From contig JBMNPE010000009.1 of NCBI GenBank assembly GCA_050943435.1, positions 1 through 30,662 on the forward strand: 30,662 nucleotides of DNA, read 5' to 3'. This document shows positions 1 through 8,155 of this stretch, in pieces. The DNA is from RGIG5675 sp050943435. GTDB taxonomy: Bacteria > Bacillota > Clostridia > Oscillospirales > Ruminococcaceae. The notes under the pieces were generated by a model. The model saw nothing but the letters and a program-made list of their open reading frames with translations. It did not search any database and was not told where the DNA came from. Positions within the stretch are counted from its first letter, which is position 1. Every line of letters starts with the position of its first letter. Position numbers and translations under genes: made by a program.

Positions 1-385
<385 letters not shown>

Positions 386-474
386 CATCCAGAGGTTCGC
401 CAGGACCCTGCCGAAACAGGAAAAATTCTTTGAATCAATGTTCGGTTTTCCGGGTACATGCCCCGGGTGCACAT

Positions 475-550
475 GCACCATTAGCTCAGTTGGTAGAGCA
501 ACTGACTCTTAATCAGTGGGTCCCGGGTTCGAATCCCTGATGGTGCACCA
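475..550 (+). tRNA. tRNA-Lys (CTT)
   Basis: A complete 76-nt cloverleaf with CCA encoded. The acceptor arm GCACCAT pairs perfectly with ATGGTGC, the D arm is GCTC/GAGC, the anticodon arm ACTGA/TCAGT carries CTT, and the T loop is TTCGAAT. The T stem CCGGG/CCCTG has one C-U mismatch at position 50-64, where relatives normally have a pair or a G-U wobble. It lies about 90 nt after the 23S gene and 6 nt before tRNA-Glu, so it is part of the rRNA operon transcript. Confidence 0.95.
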
Positions 551-556
551 CGAGGT

Positions 557-631
557 GGCCCGATGGTCAAGTGGTCAAGACGGGGGCCTCTCACGCCCCA
601 ATCGGGAGTTCGACTCTCCCTCGGGTCACCA
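557..631 (+). tRNA. tRNA-Glu (CTC)
   Basis: A complete 75-nt cloverleaf with encoded CCA. The acceptor GGCCCGA pairs with TCGGGTC (one G-U), the anticodon stem GGGGC/GCCCC holds loop CTCTCAC with anticodon CTC, and the T loop is TTCGACT. It follows tRNA-Lys by 6 nt and precedes 5S rRNA by about 70 nt, an unusual place for tRNA genes in an rRNA operon. Confidence 0.95.
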
Positions 632-703
632 GCAAAGATCCTTATAAACTGAATACTTTACACAGGTTATCCGCTTCCCCAAAACGGAAGCTTTTAACAC
701 CAC

Positions 704-820
<117 letters not shown>

Positions 821-828
821 CTTAATAT

Positions 829-904
829 TCCTCCTTAGCTCAGTCGGTAGAGCATGCGGCTGTTAACCGCAGGGTCGTCCGTTCGAGCCGGACAGGGGGA
901 GCCA
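829..904 (+). tRNA. tRNA-Asn (GTT)
   Basis: A complete 76-nt cloverleaf with encoded CCA. The acceptor TCCTCCT pairs with AGGGGGA, the D arm is GCTC/GAGC, the anticodon stem TGCGG/CCGCA has loop CTGTTAA with anticodon GTT, and the T stem GTCCG/CGGAC closes loop TTCGAGC. It is the last RNA gene of the rRNA operon, 8 nt after 5S rRNA and directly before a terminator. Confidence 0.96.
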
Positions 905-905
905 G

Positions 906-948
906 ATATAGCGCATATGCCGAAGAGGCATGGCGCTATATTTTTTTT
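906..948 (+). terminator. rRNA operon intrinsic terminator
   Basis: A long, nearly perfect inverted repeat (ATATAGCGC...GCGCTATAT with inner ATGCC/GGCAT) around the loop GAAGA is followed by eight T residues at 941-948. It begins 2 nt after the CCA end of tRNA-Asn and closes the rRNA operon. Confidence 0.93.
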
Positions 949-966
949 GTTCAAAACACGGAACAT

Positions 967-1003
967 GAAAAAGCCCGGTGCATGCCATTCGGCACACACC
1001 GGG
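967..1003 (-). terminator. Intrinsic terminator of the PPOX gene operon
   Basis: Read leftward, CCCGGTGTGTGCC pairs over 13 positions (two G-U) with GGCATGCACCGGG around the loop GAAT and is followed by C and five T. It lies 26 nt after the stop of the leftward PPOX-fold gene and faces the rRNA operon terminator. Confidence 0.9.
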
Positions 1004-1028
1004 ATGATGTACATTAACTGTTGAAAAA

Positions 1029-1439
1029 TCAGAAGCAGAACTTGTCGAAATGGCCGTCGCCGTACTGGAACTCTGCATAGCCCTCCGAAATATAGAATGT
1101 GGCCATCCTGTTTCCGATCTCCCTTGTATACAGCTGGGCCAGTTCCGGCTCGTTCTTGAGGAATGCTTCCCAAACCTCCTGCCTGTCGTCGAAGACTGCC
1201 TTTCCGCGGACCCTCAGAAAGGTGCCGTCGCCGGCGCAGGTGCAGAACTCTATGTTTGGATTCGCTCTCACCTGCCTGTAGCTCTCCTTGAAATCCCCCA
1301 TGCCCATATAGATTTTGTCCTCCAGTTCGATAATGGAGCCGAATGGGCGGACCCTGGGTGAATCCCTGTCGACAGACGCAAAGTACAGGACGGGGTTCTT
1401 GTGGACGAAATCGAGGATCTTTTTAATCTGTTCAGTCAT
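1029..1439 (-). CDS. PPOX-class (pyridoxamine 5'-phosphate oxidase-fold) FMN-binding protein
   Basis: A 136-residue protein with the split-barrel flavin-binding fold of the pyridoxamine 5'-phosphate oxidase family. Seen: the N-terminal helix, the FASVD strand near 21-25, the PRVRPFG segment near 29-35 that in this family contacts FMN phosphate, then MGMGDFKESYRQVRANPNIEF, typical of the short single-domain members, and a strand ending GYAEFQYGD. The length fits this subgroup and is shorter than true PdxH, so a B6 role is unlikely; such proteins usually bind FMN or F420 and act as small reductases of unknown substrate. The start has GGGAGG 10 nt upstream. The gene begins 15 nt after the stop of the large membrane protein gene, so the two are probably co-transcribed. 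The substrate cannot be told from sequence. Confidence 0.88.
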   Translation of the reverse strand: MTEQIKKILDFVHKNPVLYFASVDRDSPRVRPFGSIIELEDKIYMGMGDFKESYRQVRANPNIEFCTCAGDGTFLRVRGKAVFDDRQEVWEAFLKNEPELAQLYTREIGNRMATFYISEGYAEFQYGDGHFDKFCF

Positions 1440-1454
1440 ATCGGATGCCTCCCG

Positions 1455-3989
1455 TTATTGAATGATGTAAATCCTTTCATAGGCCGAAGTGCCGTCTTCC
1501 GCAGTGATGTAAACTGTGACAAAGTCGTCGAAAAGGCTGCTCGAATTGAGATGATAGTCAATGGTGTAGGATTTGCCGGAAGTCTCAACTGTCAGGTTGT
1601 CCGGAGTGAACATCCCGCCGTTGCACTGGAGGTAATATGTGCCGTCGCCTGACACTTTGACTTCTGTAGTGTCCTTGCTGCCTGCAGTGCTCGTGTAGGT
1701 TACCGAAAGCAGTGAAGCATTGGATGAGGCGTCAGAGGTCTCTGTTACCCATATCGGATTTGAGCAGGCATATCCCTGGGACGTCCCCCCGTCGGATGCC
1801 TCAGCCGTAACTACCATTCTGTAGAAGCTGCCCAGAACGGCATCGAGAGTGGTGCGCTCAGAATAGGAATAAAGCCCCTTGCCGGAGAGGTCGACGGTAT
1901 AGACTGGTTCGGAAACCACATTTCCGGATTCATCCGTGCTCACCCTCAGGACTGTTATGGAGACGAGAGGAGTGTCGGAAACCGCGCCGACTGCGAGCGA
2001 AAGCGTGTCGCCGTCGACAGCTTCAATGGTGCTGCCCATTTCCTTGCCGGCGAGCCTGAAAGTAATGCGGGGCCCCGTGGAGGCATAGTAGCTGCCGCTG
2101 TTGACAATTAAAATCACGGACCTTTCAGTGACAGTGGTGAGATTTCCGCCTATGAACGCACTGCCGACATCGGAAGCAGATGACGCTGAGCTCCCTCCGG
2201 TGATGAACATCCTGCCGGAAGTTCCGGCATTTCTTGCATCCCACGCGGAGATGCCGGATGTCCATGCATCGCTTCCGTACTCGAGGCCCGGCTCGACTAT
2301 CTCAATCCCTGATGCGTTAATTATGCTGCTGATTTCTGCGATCTTTTCCTCAATTGTTCCCACTGTGAACGGATGCGTGATGATCGCGGTAGCCCCCAGG
2401 CTGTATCCCTGGGTAACGGCATCCTGGTATGTCCAGGTGCTGTATACGCCGTTCCACTGGCCGTAATTGGTTGAGGGCAGGTCCCTGTCCTCCGGATATC
2501 CGAGGAAGAGGACGTCGTCGCTGTCGGATAACAGCTCTGCAGCGGGGAGTATGCAGAATCTCGTGGAGCCTGCGATATCCGAAACGTCGGGGGCTTCACC
2601 TATATCCGAGATTCCTGTGCTTCCCATGAACGAGAATCCGCTGTCAAGGGCTGTCTGGGCCATTTCCTCGGCCGCCGGGTAGCTCCCGTCAGTCGAGGTG
2701 AGCACATGCAGATCGCCCGTGTAAGTGCCCGTGCCGAGCACATCGATATATTCGCTGGTGCCTGATACCTCGGTGGTTCCGTCTGAATTCACGGCCGTTA
2801 TCCGGTGCCTGCCTCCCTGTGTGGCTATGACACTGACGTCGACAGTTGACGATCCCCCTGCCGGGATGCTCTCAACGCTGATTTCGTCTCCGTCCGAGAA
2901 TATGAACCCGTCGGACGAGAGGGAAAGAGTGCAGGCTTCCGATGCTGAAGATCCGCTGTTTGTGACAGTCAGCTGGACGGTGAACTTGGTTCCGACTGCC
3001 CTGAGGCCGAGATCGTTGAGGTTTTCGGTGCCGTTGAGGGATGCCGCGTCTATGTTGGATTCGAGGCCTGAGGCACCGCTCCAGGTCACTGAGGCCTTAG
3101 GAGCCTCTATGTACAGCGTGCAGCTGTCCAGCGTGAGCCCGCCGAGATCGACAGAATCTGAACGTCCGCTGCGGAGAACCACGGTGCCGTTGGAGAAGCA
3201 GAGGCTGCCCGAGCTTGTGTCAAAGTTTACAAGAGATGCATCCAGGTATCCGTCGAAGGAAGTGTCAATGTCAAGAACTATGTCCCCTTCGATCTTGATC
3301 GTATCTCCCGGGAGCAGGGACGGGTGCTTGAGATATGCGGCGAGAGTGAGGTCATCAGACACAGTGTACTCATGTCCGCTGCCGTTGAGTGTCCTGTTCT
3401 CTGCTGCATAGTAGTGGTTTTCTATGGCTATTTTTTCGCTGATGAGCGAATATCCTATCATTCCTGCGGCTGCTATGAAGATTATAACTGCCGCGATTAT
3501 CAGCATTCTCGAAGTCTTTTTCCGCTTGGATTTCTCCTTTTTCCCGGAAGACTTCTTCCCGCTGCGTGAGGGATCCTTGGGCCCTTTTCCGCCGCCATTC
3601 CCCGAGGAATTTCCCGACCCGGCTTCAGGGGCAGAGGAAACCTTTGAGTCATCCGCTGGCTCAGTTTCATGAGATGCAGTCCCGTGGCTGATGCTCTGAT
3701 GTTCGTGTTCTTCAGCGGTCTTTTTGAGTGCCTGGGCCCTGAGCGCTGCCTTTTCAGCCTCGATGCTTGCCTCTTCGGCTGCCCTGCGTGCGGCTTCTGC
3801 CGCCCTCTCAGCCTCGGAAGCCTCTCTCTCGGCTTCTTCGCTCTCCTTTTTGAGGGTCTCTGTTACAGATCCCTGCCCTGAACCGGCTTCCGCTTCAGCT
3901 TTCTTTCTTGCCTTTATTTCAGCAATGCGTTCTGCGATCGCCTGCAGTTCTTCATCGTCGCTCAAATAGCCCTTCTTATCGTCAGCCAT
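1455..3989 (-). CDS. Membrane-anchored extracellular protein with a degenerate PHP (CehA/McbA-like) domain
   Basis: An 844-residue protein of unknown function. Residues about 1-100 are an Ala/Glu/Lys-rich, probably coiled-coil stretch; 100-160 is a low-complexity Gly/Ser/Lys linker; 162-184 is a single hydrophobic helix preceded by many lysines, which predicts a cytoplasmic N-terminus and an outside C-terminus. Then come beta-rich segments (about 200-420), a PHP-like domain (about 425-620) and a C-terminal beta-sandwich resembling cadherin-like repeats. The PHP part shows the family frame GDLHxL at 425-430, a strand ending in STGISD at 457-462, THPF at 538-541 and GGSSAS at 598-603, but the usual metal ligands (second His of HxH, the TDH and the SDxH) are missing. 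The longer upstream start at 4052 was rejected: this ATG has GGAGGA 6 nt upstream. Gene promoter at 4051-4078; PPOX gene follows by 15 nt. Confidence 0.8.
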   Translation of the reverse strand: MADDKKGYLSDDEELQAIAERIAEIKARKKAEAEAGSGQGSVTETLKKESEEAEREASEAERAAEAARRAAEEASIEAEKAALRAQALKKTAEEHEHQSISHGTASHETEPADDSKVSSAPEAGSGNSSGNGGGKGPKDPSRSGKKSSGKKEKSKRKKTSRMLIIAAVIIFIAAAGMIGYSLISEKIAIENHYYAAENRTLNGSGHEYTVSDDLTLAAYLKHPSLLPGDTIKIEGDIVLDIDTSFDGYLDASLVNFDTSSGSLCFSNGTVVLRSGRSDSVDLGGLTLDSCTLYIEAPKASVTWSGASGLESNIDAASLNGTENLNDLGLRAVGTKFTVQLTVTNSGSSASEACTLSLSSDGFIFSDGDEISVESIPAGGSSTVDVSVIATQGGRHRITAVNSDGTTEVSGTSEYIDVLGTGTYTGDLHVLTSTDGSYPAAEEMAQTALDSGFSFMGSTGISDIGEAPDVSDIAGSTRFCILPAAELLSDSDDVLFLGYPEDRDLPSTNYGQWNGVYSTWTYQDAVTQGYSLGATAIITHPFTVGTIEEKIAEISSIINASGIEIVEPGLEYGSDAWTSGISAWDARNAGTSGRMFITGGSSASSASDVGSAFIGGNLTTVTERSVILIVNSGSYYASTGPRITFRLAGKEMGSTIEAVDGDTLSLAVGAVSDTPLVSITVLRVSTDESGNVVSEPVYTVDLSGKGLYSYSERTTLDAVLGSFYRMVVTAEASDGGTSQGYACSNPIWVTETSDASSNASLLSVTYTSTAGSKDTTEVKVSGDGTYYLQCNGGMFTPDNLTVETSGKSYTIDYHLNSSSLFDDFVTVYITAEDGTSAYERIYIIQ

Positions 3990-4050
3990 AGCAGATCCTC
4001 CGCTGCAGTGAATTTGGCACAGGTGCTGATCTTTCAGCAGATGATACATC

Positions 4051-4078
4051 ATTATAGCATAATGTATTATTTCGAAAA
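4051..4078 (-). promoter_or_regulatory. Predicted sigma-70 type promoter of the large membrane protein gene
   Basis: On the minus strand TATAAT (4056-4051) is preceded by TTTTCG (4078-4073) with a 16-nt spacer. The -10 is perfect and the -35 is poor. Transcription would start near 4044, giving a 5' leader of about 55 nt. Confidence 0.5.
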
Positions 4079-4112
4079 TCAGAGAGGTCCGTCAGAATAA
4101 AGTACAATTCAA

Positions 4113-4141
4113 TGGACAGTAAATATGATTTGCTATATAAT
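4113..4141 (+). promoter_or_regulatory. Predicted sigma-70 type promoter of the WYL regulator gene
   Basis: TGGACA at 4113-4118, a 17-nt spacer and TATAAT at 4136-4141 make a near-consensus promoter. The start codon follows 40 nt after the -10. It is divergent from the promoter at 4051-4078, so a regulator bound here could act on both. Confidence 0.7.
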
Positions 4142-4181
4142 GCGTATCAAAAGCATTTTGTCTATATTTGGAGGGGGACAT

Positions 4182-5171
4182 ATGGCAGGCAATGCCAACT
4201 CGAAGCTCAAGATACTCTATATCATGAAGTATCTGGAAAACGAGACAGATGAAAATCACGGCGTGACGATGGAGCAGATCCTGAAGTACCTCAGAACCTG
4301 CGGGATAGATGCAGAGAGGAAATCCATTTATTCCGACATTGATCTTCTAAAGGAATTCGGGATGGACATAGGGAGCGAGAGACAGGGGAGGTCCACTATC
4401 TACAAGCTCCTCAGCAGAAAGTTCGAAGTCCCGGAGCTCAAGCTTCTCGCTGACGCAATCGGGTCCTCCAAGTTTGTCACCATGAAGAAGAGCGTCCAGC
4501 TCATTGAGAAGCTCTCGGGCGAAGCCAGCGTCTATGATGCCGCCAAGATAAAGCGCGAGGTGTTCGTCGACGGCAGGATAAAGACCATGAATGAGAGCAT
4601 CTACTACAGCGTGGACTGCATACACAATGCTATACAGACCAACAAGAAGCTCGGATTCAAATATTTCGACTATTCAATGGAAAAGCAGCGCGTGTACCGC
4701 AAAAACGGAAACGACTACTTTGTGACCCCGGTGGCGCTGCTGTATGCAGATGACAACTACTACCTGGCCGCCTATACAAAGGAGCGCAACAAGGTCCACA
4801 ACTACCGGGTGGACAGGATGGTCCAGGTATATGTCACAGATGAGGACGGGGACGACAACGAGGTGATACGGGCCTTTGACGCTGCAGAGTACATGAAGGA
4901 GCAGTTCTCCATGTTCGGCGGGATAAGGCAGAAGGTCGACATGATGTTCGACAAATCCCTTGTAAACGTGGTGGTGGACAGGTTCGGCACGGATGTGATA
5001 ATGGAAAAGGTGGACGACGAGAGGTTCATCGTACACATCAATGTCGAGGTTTCACCGGCTTTCTTCGCGTGGGTGTTCATGTTCGGCAACAAGGCCAAGC
5101 TGATAGGTCCGGAGGAGGTCGTAAACTCGTTTGACGCCATGCTGTCCATGGTCACCGGTTCTTACAGCTGA
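4182..5171 (+). CDS. WYL-domain transcriptional regulator
   Basis: A 329-residue protein with an N-terminal helix-turn-helix and a C-terminal WYL domain, the arrangement of DeoR/PafBC-like ligand-responsive DNA-binding regulators. Seen: a winged-helix region in the first 70 residues (LKILYIMKYL, then the recognition region AERKSIYSDIDLLKEFG), a basic linker, and a WYL core with KKLGFKYFDYS near 155-165 and VTPVALLYADDNYYLAAY near 181-198, the family's P-x-x-L-x-x-x-x-x-W/Y-Y-L pattern. The ATG at 4182 was chosen over 4125 because GGAGGGGG ends 7 nt upstream and the earlier start would lie on the -10 of the promoter. It is divergent from the large membrane protein gene, which it may control; that is inference. 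The ligand is unknown. Confidence 0.9.
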   Translation: MAGNANSKLKILYIMKYLENETDENHGVTMEQILKYLRTCGIDAERKSIYSDIDLLKEFGMDIGSERQGRSTIYKLLSRKFEVPELKLLADAIGSSKFVTMKKSVQLIEKLSGEASVYDAAKIKREVFVDGRIKTMNESIYYSVDCIHNAIQTNKKLGFKYFDYSMEKQRVYRKNGNDYFVTPVALLYADDNYYLAAYTKERNKVHNYRVDRMVQVYVTDEDGDDNEVIRAFDAAEYMKEQFSMFGGIRQKVDMMFDKSLVNVVVDRFGTDVIMEKVDDERFIVHINVEVSPAFFAWVFMFGNKAKLIGPEEVVNSFDAMLSMVTGSYS

Positions 5172-5194
5172 GCTTTTATTATCAGGATATTAAT

Positions 5195-5232
5195 AACACC
5201 CGTCGGAAAATTCCCGACGGGTGTTCTTCTGC
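5195..5232 (+). terminator. Intrinsic terminator after the WYL regulator
   Basis: AACACCCGTCGG at 5195-5206 pairs perfectly with CCGACGGGTGTT at 5214-5225, followed by TTCTTCT-like T-rich sequence. It is 24 nt after the WYL stop codon and may also stop the leftward small gene at 5243, although the T tract on that side is weak. Confidence 0.88.
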
Positions 5233-5242
5233 TTATCCGCTG

Positions 5243-5401
5243 TCACCCAGCGTCTCTGTAGGCGATCCTGGGCTTCTCTGTGATGTGGATGCCCTCATCG
5301 GAGTCTCCGCAGCCGTCAAGGTATTCATCGTCCCAGTCTACATTGAAGACGAATGCCAGCGAAGCCATGAAGTCGTAAAATCTGTTCTTTTTGTTTTTCA
5401 T
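5243..5401 (-). CDS. Small acidic protein of unknown function (52 residues)
   Basis: A short open frame on the minus strand, ATG at 5401 to TGA at 5243. It begins MKNKKNRFYDFMASLAFVFN and continues with an acidic stretch (VDWDDEYLDGCGDSDEG) and a short basic tail. GGAGG lies 9 nt upstream of the ATG, as good as in the neighbouring genes, and the frame fills the space between the WYL terminator and the PfkB gene, which otherwise would have no gene on it. The N-terminal 20 residues are basic then hydrophobic (MASLAFVF), but too short for a clear membrane helix. I do not recognise the family. The evidence is the ribosome binding site and position; a chance frame cannot be ruled out. Confidence 0.6.
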   Translation of the reverse strand: MKNKKNRFYDFMASLAFVFNVDWDDEYLDGCGDSDEGIHITEKPRIAYRDAG

Positions 5402-5541
5402 CTCGAATGCCTCCATCCGAAGATCCGGTCTGCCCGTTTGAAGGGAAAATGTCCGGCTGCAGGGTATCTCTTTTCTTTACAATTAAAGAATAGCAGGACA
5501 TATGTACCAAGAAACGGACTTTAAAAGCAATTTATGGCATT

Positions 5542-5572
5542 TTGATACAGACTGGGGAAAATGTGATATACT
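5542..5572 (+). promoter_or_regulatory. Predicted extended -10 promoter of the PfkB-type kinase gene
   Basis: TTGATA at 5542-5547 and TGATATACT at 5564-5572 (an extended -10, TGnTATACT). The 19-nt spacer is longer than ideal, which an extended -10 can tolerate. The start codon is 64 nt downstream. Confidence 0.55.
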
Positions 5573-5636
5573 CACCTGTACGGTTCCGGCGCCTTAAGAC
5601 CGGGCTGACACAAAAAATTATCATCTGGAGGGTGAC

Positions 5637-6581
5637 ATGCGCTACGTAGTTACCGGGGCAATGATACTCAACGATATGGAGTACGCCGACGGGCACAAGG
5701 TAAAGGGCTTTCTTGGCGGAACAATCTACTCTTTCAACGGGATCAAGCCGTATACCGACGACGTGCTTTTCGTGACAGTGGTCGGACCGGATTACGACAA
5801 GGAGATCGGGGACTACTTCAGGACAAACGGCATCTCGTTTGACGGAATTATCGTCGGTGTGCCGAAAACCCAGTATTCGACGGTCAAGTACAAGCCTTCC
5901 GGGGAGTGGAAGGAATATTCCATCTACGGCGAGGACTACTGGGCTGAGTGGTCAGAGCTTTCGAAGCTGACGAAGGACCGCGTCCTCCCTCACATATCCT
6001 CCGATACAAAGGGAATCTACATGGAGGCTTCGGCCAAAGGCGCGGAATACTGGAATTACATCGACGACATAAGGAAGAAGGCTCCCGGAGTAAATATCAT
6101 GTGGGAGGTCTATACTTCCGACACTAACGACCACTCGATGGAAGACGCCGTAATCAAAAGGGCGAGGTCCGTCGACATGTATTCCCTCAATCTGCCTGAA
6201 TCCATGAATCTCTTCGGGACAAAGAGCGAGGAGGAATCCATACAGAGGATCAAGGAGATAGGCGTCCCGTGCTTCTTCCGCTGCGGGACGAAGGGAGCCT
6301 ATATGATCCAGGACGGTAAGGCGTGGTTCTCCCCGTCGGTAGGCACAGAGAACAGCGTAGATGCTACAGGGTGCGGGAACTGCTCGACCGCATGCTCCCT
6401 CTACGGGTATACCGAGGGATTCCATCCTCTCAAGACCGTGATATACGCGAATATCGCTGCATCTCTCAACGCCGCGCAGTACGGCCCCTATCCGCACTAC
6501 ACGAAGGAGCTTAGGGAGAAGATAGTGAAAGAGGCAAATGAGATGTTCGATTCACAGATAAAGGATCCAATCTGCCTGTAA
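5637..6581 (+). CDS. PfkB-family carbohydrate kinase-like protein with Asn in place of the catalytic Asp
   Basis: A 314-residue ribokinase-like protein. The N-terminal half has the family substrate-binding layout, with FLGGTIYSFNGIKPY near 25-39 in the position of the GGxxxN motif, a VTVVGPDYDKEIGDYF segment, and GISFDGI. The C-terminal half has the nucleotide-binding region TKGAYMIQDGKAWFSPS and the signature VDATGCGNCSTA near 241-252. In typical members this signature reads DTxGAGD, where the last Asp (here Asn248) is the base that activates the sugar hydroxyl. The protein may still be a kinase of a divergent subgroup, or a binding protein. Substrate unknown. ATG has GGAGGGTGAC just upstream. 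It stands alone between a promoter and a terminator. Confidence 0.85.
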   Translation: MRYVVTGAMILNDMEYADGHKVKGFLGGTIYSFNGIKPYTDDVLFVTVVGPDYDKEIGDYFRTNGISFDGIIVGVPKTQYSTVKYKPSGEWKEYSIYGEDYWAEWSELSKLTKDRVLPHISSDTKGIYMEASAKGAEYWNYIDDIRKKAPGVNIMWEVYTSDTNDHSMEDAVIKRARSVDMYSLNLPESMNLFGTKSEEESIQRIKEIGVPCFFRCGTKGAYMIQDGKAWFSPSVGTENSVDATGCGNCSTACSLYGYTEGFHPLKTVIYANIAASLNAAQYGPYPHYTKELREKIVKEANEMFDSQIKDPICL

Positions 6582-6593
6582 CAGCAGAGAAAA

Positions 6594-6634
6594 GCTGCGC
6601 CTGGGGACTTCAGTCAGTCTCCAGGCGCTTTGAT
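6594..6634. terminator. Bidirectional intrinsic terminator between convergent genes
   Basis: A 13-bp stem (6597-6609 with 6616-6628, one G-T pair) with the 6-nt loop TCAGTC. T-rich sequence follows on the plus strand (TTTGATTT) and on the minus strand (AGCTTTTC). The 3' arm on the plus strand overlaps the last codons of the ABC-F gene, so the same hairpin stops the PfkB-type gene and the leftward operon. Confidence 0.85.
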
Positions 6635-8104
6635 TTCAACTGTTTTAGTCGCGATCTTCTCGGCGAACGACCTGTCATGCTCCACGAAAATCATCGTTGG
6701 CTTCTGGTCCAGAAGAAGTTCCTCGATCTGGATCCTGGAGAACAGGTCTATGTAGTTGAGCGGCTCGTCCCAGATGAACACGTTAGCAGTTTCTGAGAGG
6801 CTCTTCGCTAGGAGCACCTTCTTTTTCTGCCCTTCGCTGTAGCTCCCCATGTCTTTTTCGAACATGTCCCGTTTAAAATCGAGCTTCCTGAGTATTGTCA
6901 TGAACAGGGTCCTGTCGATTCCGCTGGCTTCGGCGAATTCCTTGAGGCTCCCCTCCAGAAAAGACGTGTCCTGCGGGAGGGAGGAAATGACGATCCCGCT
7001 TCTCACGGAGATCTGGCCGCTGTGCTCTATGCCGGCCCCTTCTATGAGCTTGATGATGCTGGATTTGCCGCATCCGTTTCTCCCAGAGAGCAGGAGCCTG
7101 TCGCCTTCCGAAAGCCTGAAATCGACTCCTTCGAAAATCCTGCGGCTGCCATATGTGATTGAGAGGCCGTGTGCCTCGATGATCGGGCCGCTCCGGTTTG
7201 GAATCAGGTGCATCTTGAGGGGCTCGTTCTTCTCAATGTTCTTTAGAAGGGCCGATTTTTTCTGTATGTCGGCCTCCCTGCGGTTTCTGGCGGAAATAGA
7301 GCGCTTCATCATCTTGGCGGACTTCCTGCCTATATACCCGCGGTCCTGGGATGAGTCGGAGCTCCTGTGATATTTTGACGACTCCACTCTGGAAGCCCAT
7401 GTCGAGGTCTGTTCCGCTGATTTCTCCAGACGGCTGATCTCCTTCTCTAGCCTGCTGTTTTCCGAGGCCTCAAATGCATCCGTCCTGTTCTTGTTTTCCC
7501 ACCACGAGGAGAAATTTCCACGCTGGACAGTTATTTTTGTCCTCTCGATAGAGAGGATGTGGTCTACGCAGGAATCCAGAAAGGAACGGTCGTGGGATAC
7601 GACGATAAACCCCTTCTTTGTGCCGAGATAGCGGCTCACGGCCTCCCTCGCCCTCATGTCGAGGTGGTTTGTGGGCTCGTCGATGAGCAGGAAGTTGTTT
7701 TCCTTGAGAAACATCACGGCGAGCATGACCTTGGTCCGCTCGCCCTGGCTGAGTGTCCCAAACGGCATGTACAGCACCGAGCTGTCCATGTCGAGTAGGG
7801 AGACCTCCCGGACGAGCTTCCATTCCTGGAAACCGTCCACATATCTCTCGGCCATGCTGAACGAATCCTCGTCCCGGTCAGGGGCCTCGAAGGGGAAATA
7901 GTCGAACCGGGCATCGGAGGTTATGGTTCCCGAGTAGGGGTATTTTCCCATGAGGAGATTGAGGAACGTGGTCTTACCCTTTCCGTTCCTCCCAATAAGC
8001 CCCAGTTTCCAGTCGGTGTCGATTGTAAATGAGACGTCGTCAAAAATCAGGTCCGGATTCCCCTCGTATCCGAAGGTGAGTCCGGAGACTTTTATCATTG
8101 ACAT
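6614..8104 (-). CDS. ABC-F ATPase of the Lsa-like ribosomal protection type
   Basis: A 496-residue soluble protein with two ABC ATPase domains and no membrane segments. Domain 1 has Walker A GRNGKGKT (38-45), signature TLSQGE and Walker B LLIDEPTNHLD; a linker follows with the HRSSDSSQDRGYIGRKSAKMMKRS stretch cut here as GYIGRKSAKMMKR; domain 2 has Walker A GRNGCGKSS (Lys347), signature SYSEGQ and the variant Walker B WDEPLNYID. The NYID form, the GYIGRKSAKMMKR linker and the length of about 500 residues are typical of Lsa-type ABC-F proteins, which bind the ribosomal exit site and displace lincosamides, pleuromutilins and streptogramin A. Whether this copy protects against a drug or has a housekeeping role cannot be read from sequence. 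Last gene of a leftward operon, 51 nt after the preceding stop. Confidence 0.92.
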   Translation of the reverse strand: MSMIKVSGLTFGYEGNPDLIFDDVSFTIDTDWKLGLIGRNGKGKTTFLNLLMGKYPYSGTITSDARFDYFPFEAPDRDEDSFSMAERYVDGFQEWKLVREVSLLDMDSSVLYMPFGTLSQGERTKVMLAVMFLKENNFLLIDEPTNHLDMRAREAVSRYLGTKKGFIVVSHDRSFLDSCVDHILSIERTKITVQRGNFSSWWENKNRTDAFEASENSRLEKEISRLEKSAEQTSTWASRVESSKYHRSSDSSQDRGYIGRKSAKMMKRSISARNRREADIQKKSALLKNIEKNEPLKMHLIPNRSGPIIEAHGLSITYGSRRIFEGVDFRLSEGDRLLLSGRNGCGKSSIIKLIEGAGIEHSGQISVRSGIVISSLPQDTSFLEGSLKEFAEASGIDRTLFMTILRKLDFKRDMFEKDMGSYSEGQKKKVLLAKSLSETANVFIWDEPLNYIDLFSRIQIEELLLDQKPTMIFVEHDRSFAEKIATKTVEIKAPGD

Positions 8105-8155
8105 CCTATAAAAACTCCGATTTATATAAGGCCGGCAGCGCAGGCAGAGGCTGAC

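Noticed and set aside
2725..3411. Plus-strand open frame of 228 codons inside the large membrane protein gene
   Set aside because: Antisense to a gene with clear domains and a good ribosome binding site; composition is that of a shadow frame.
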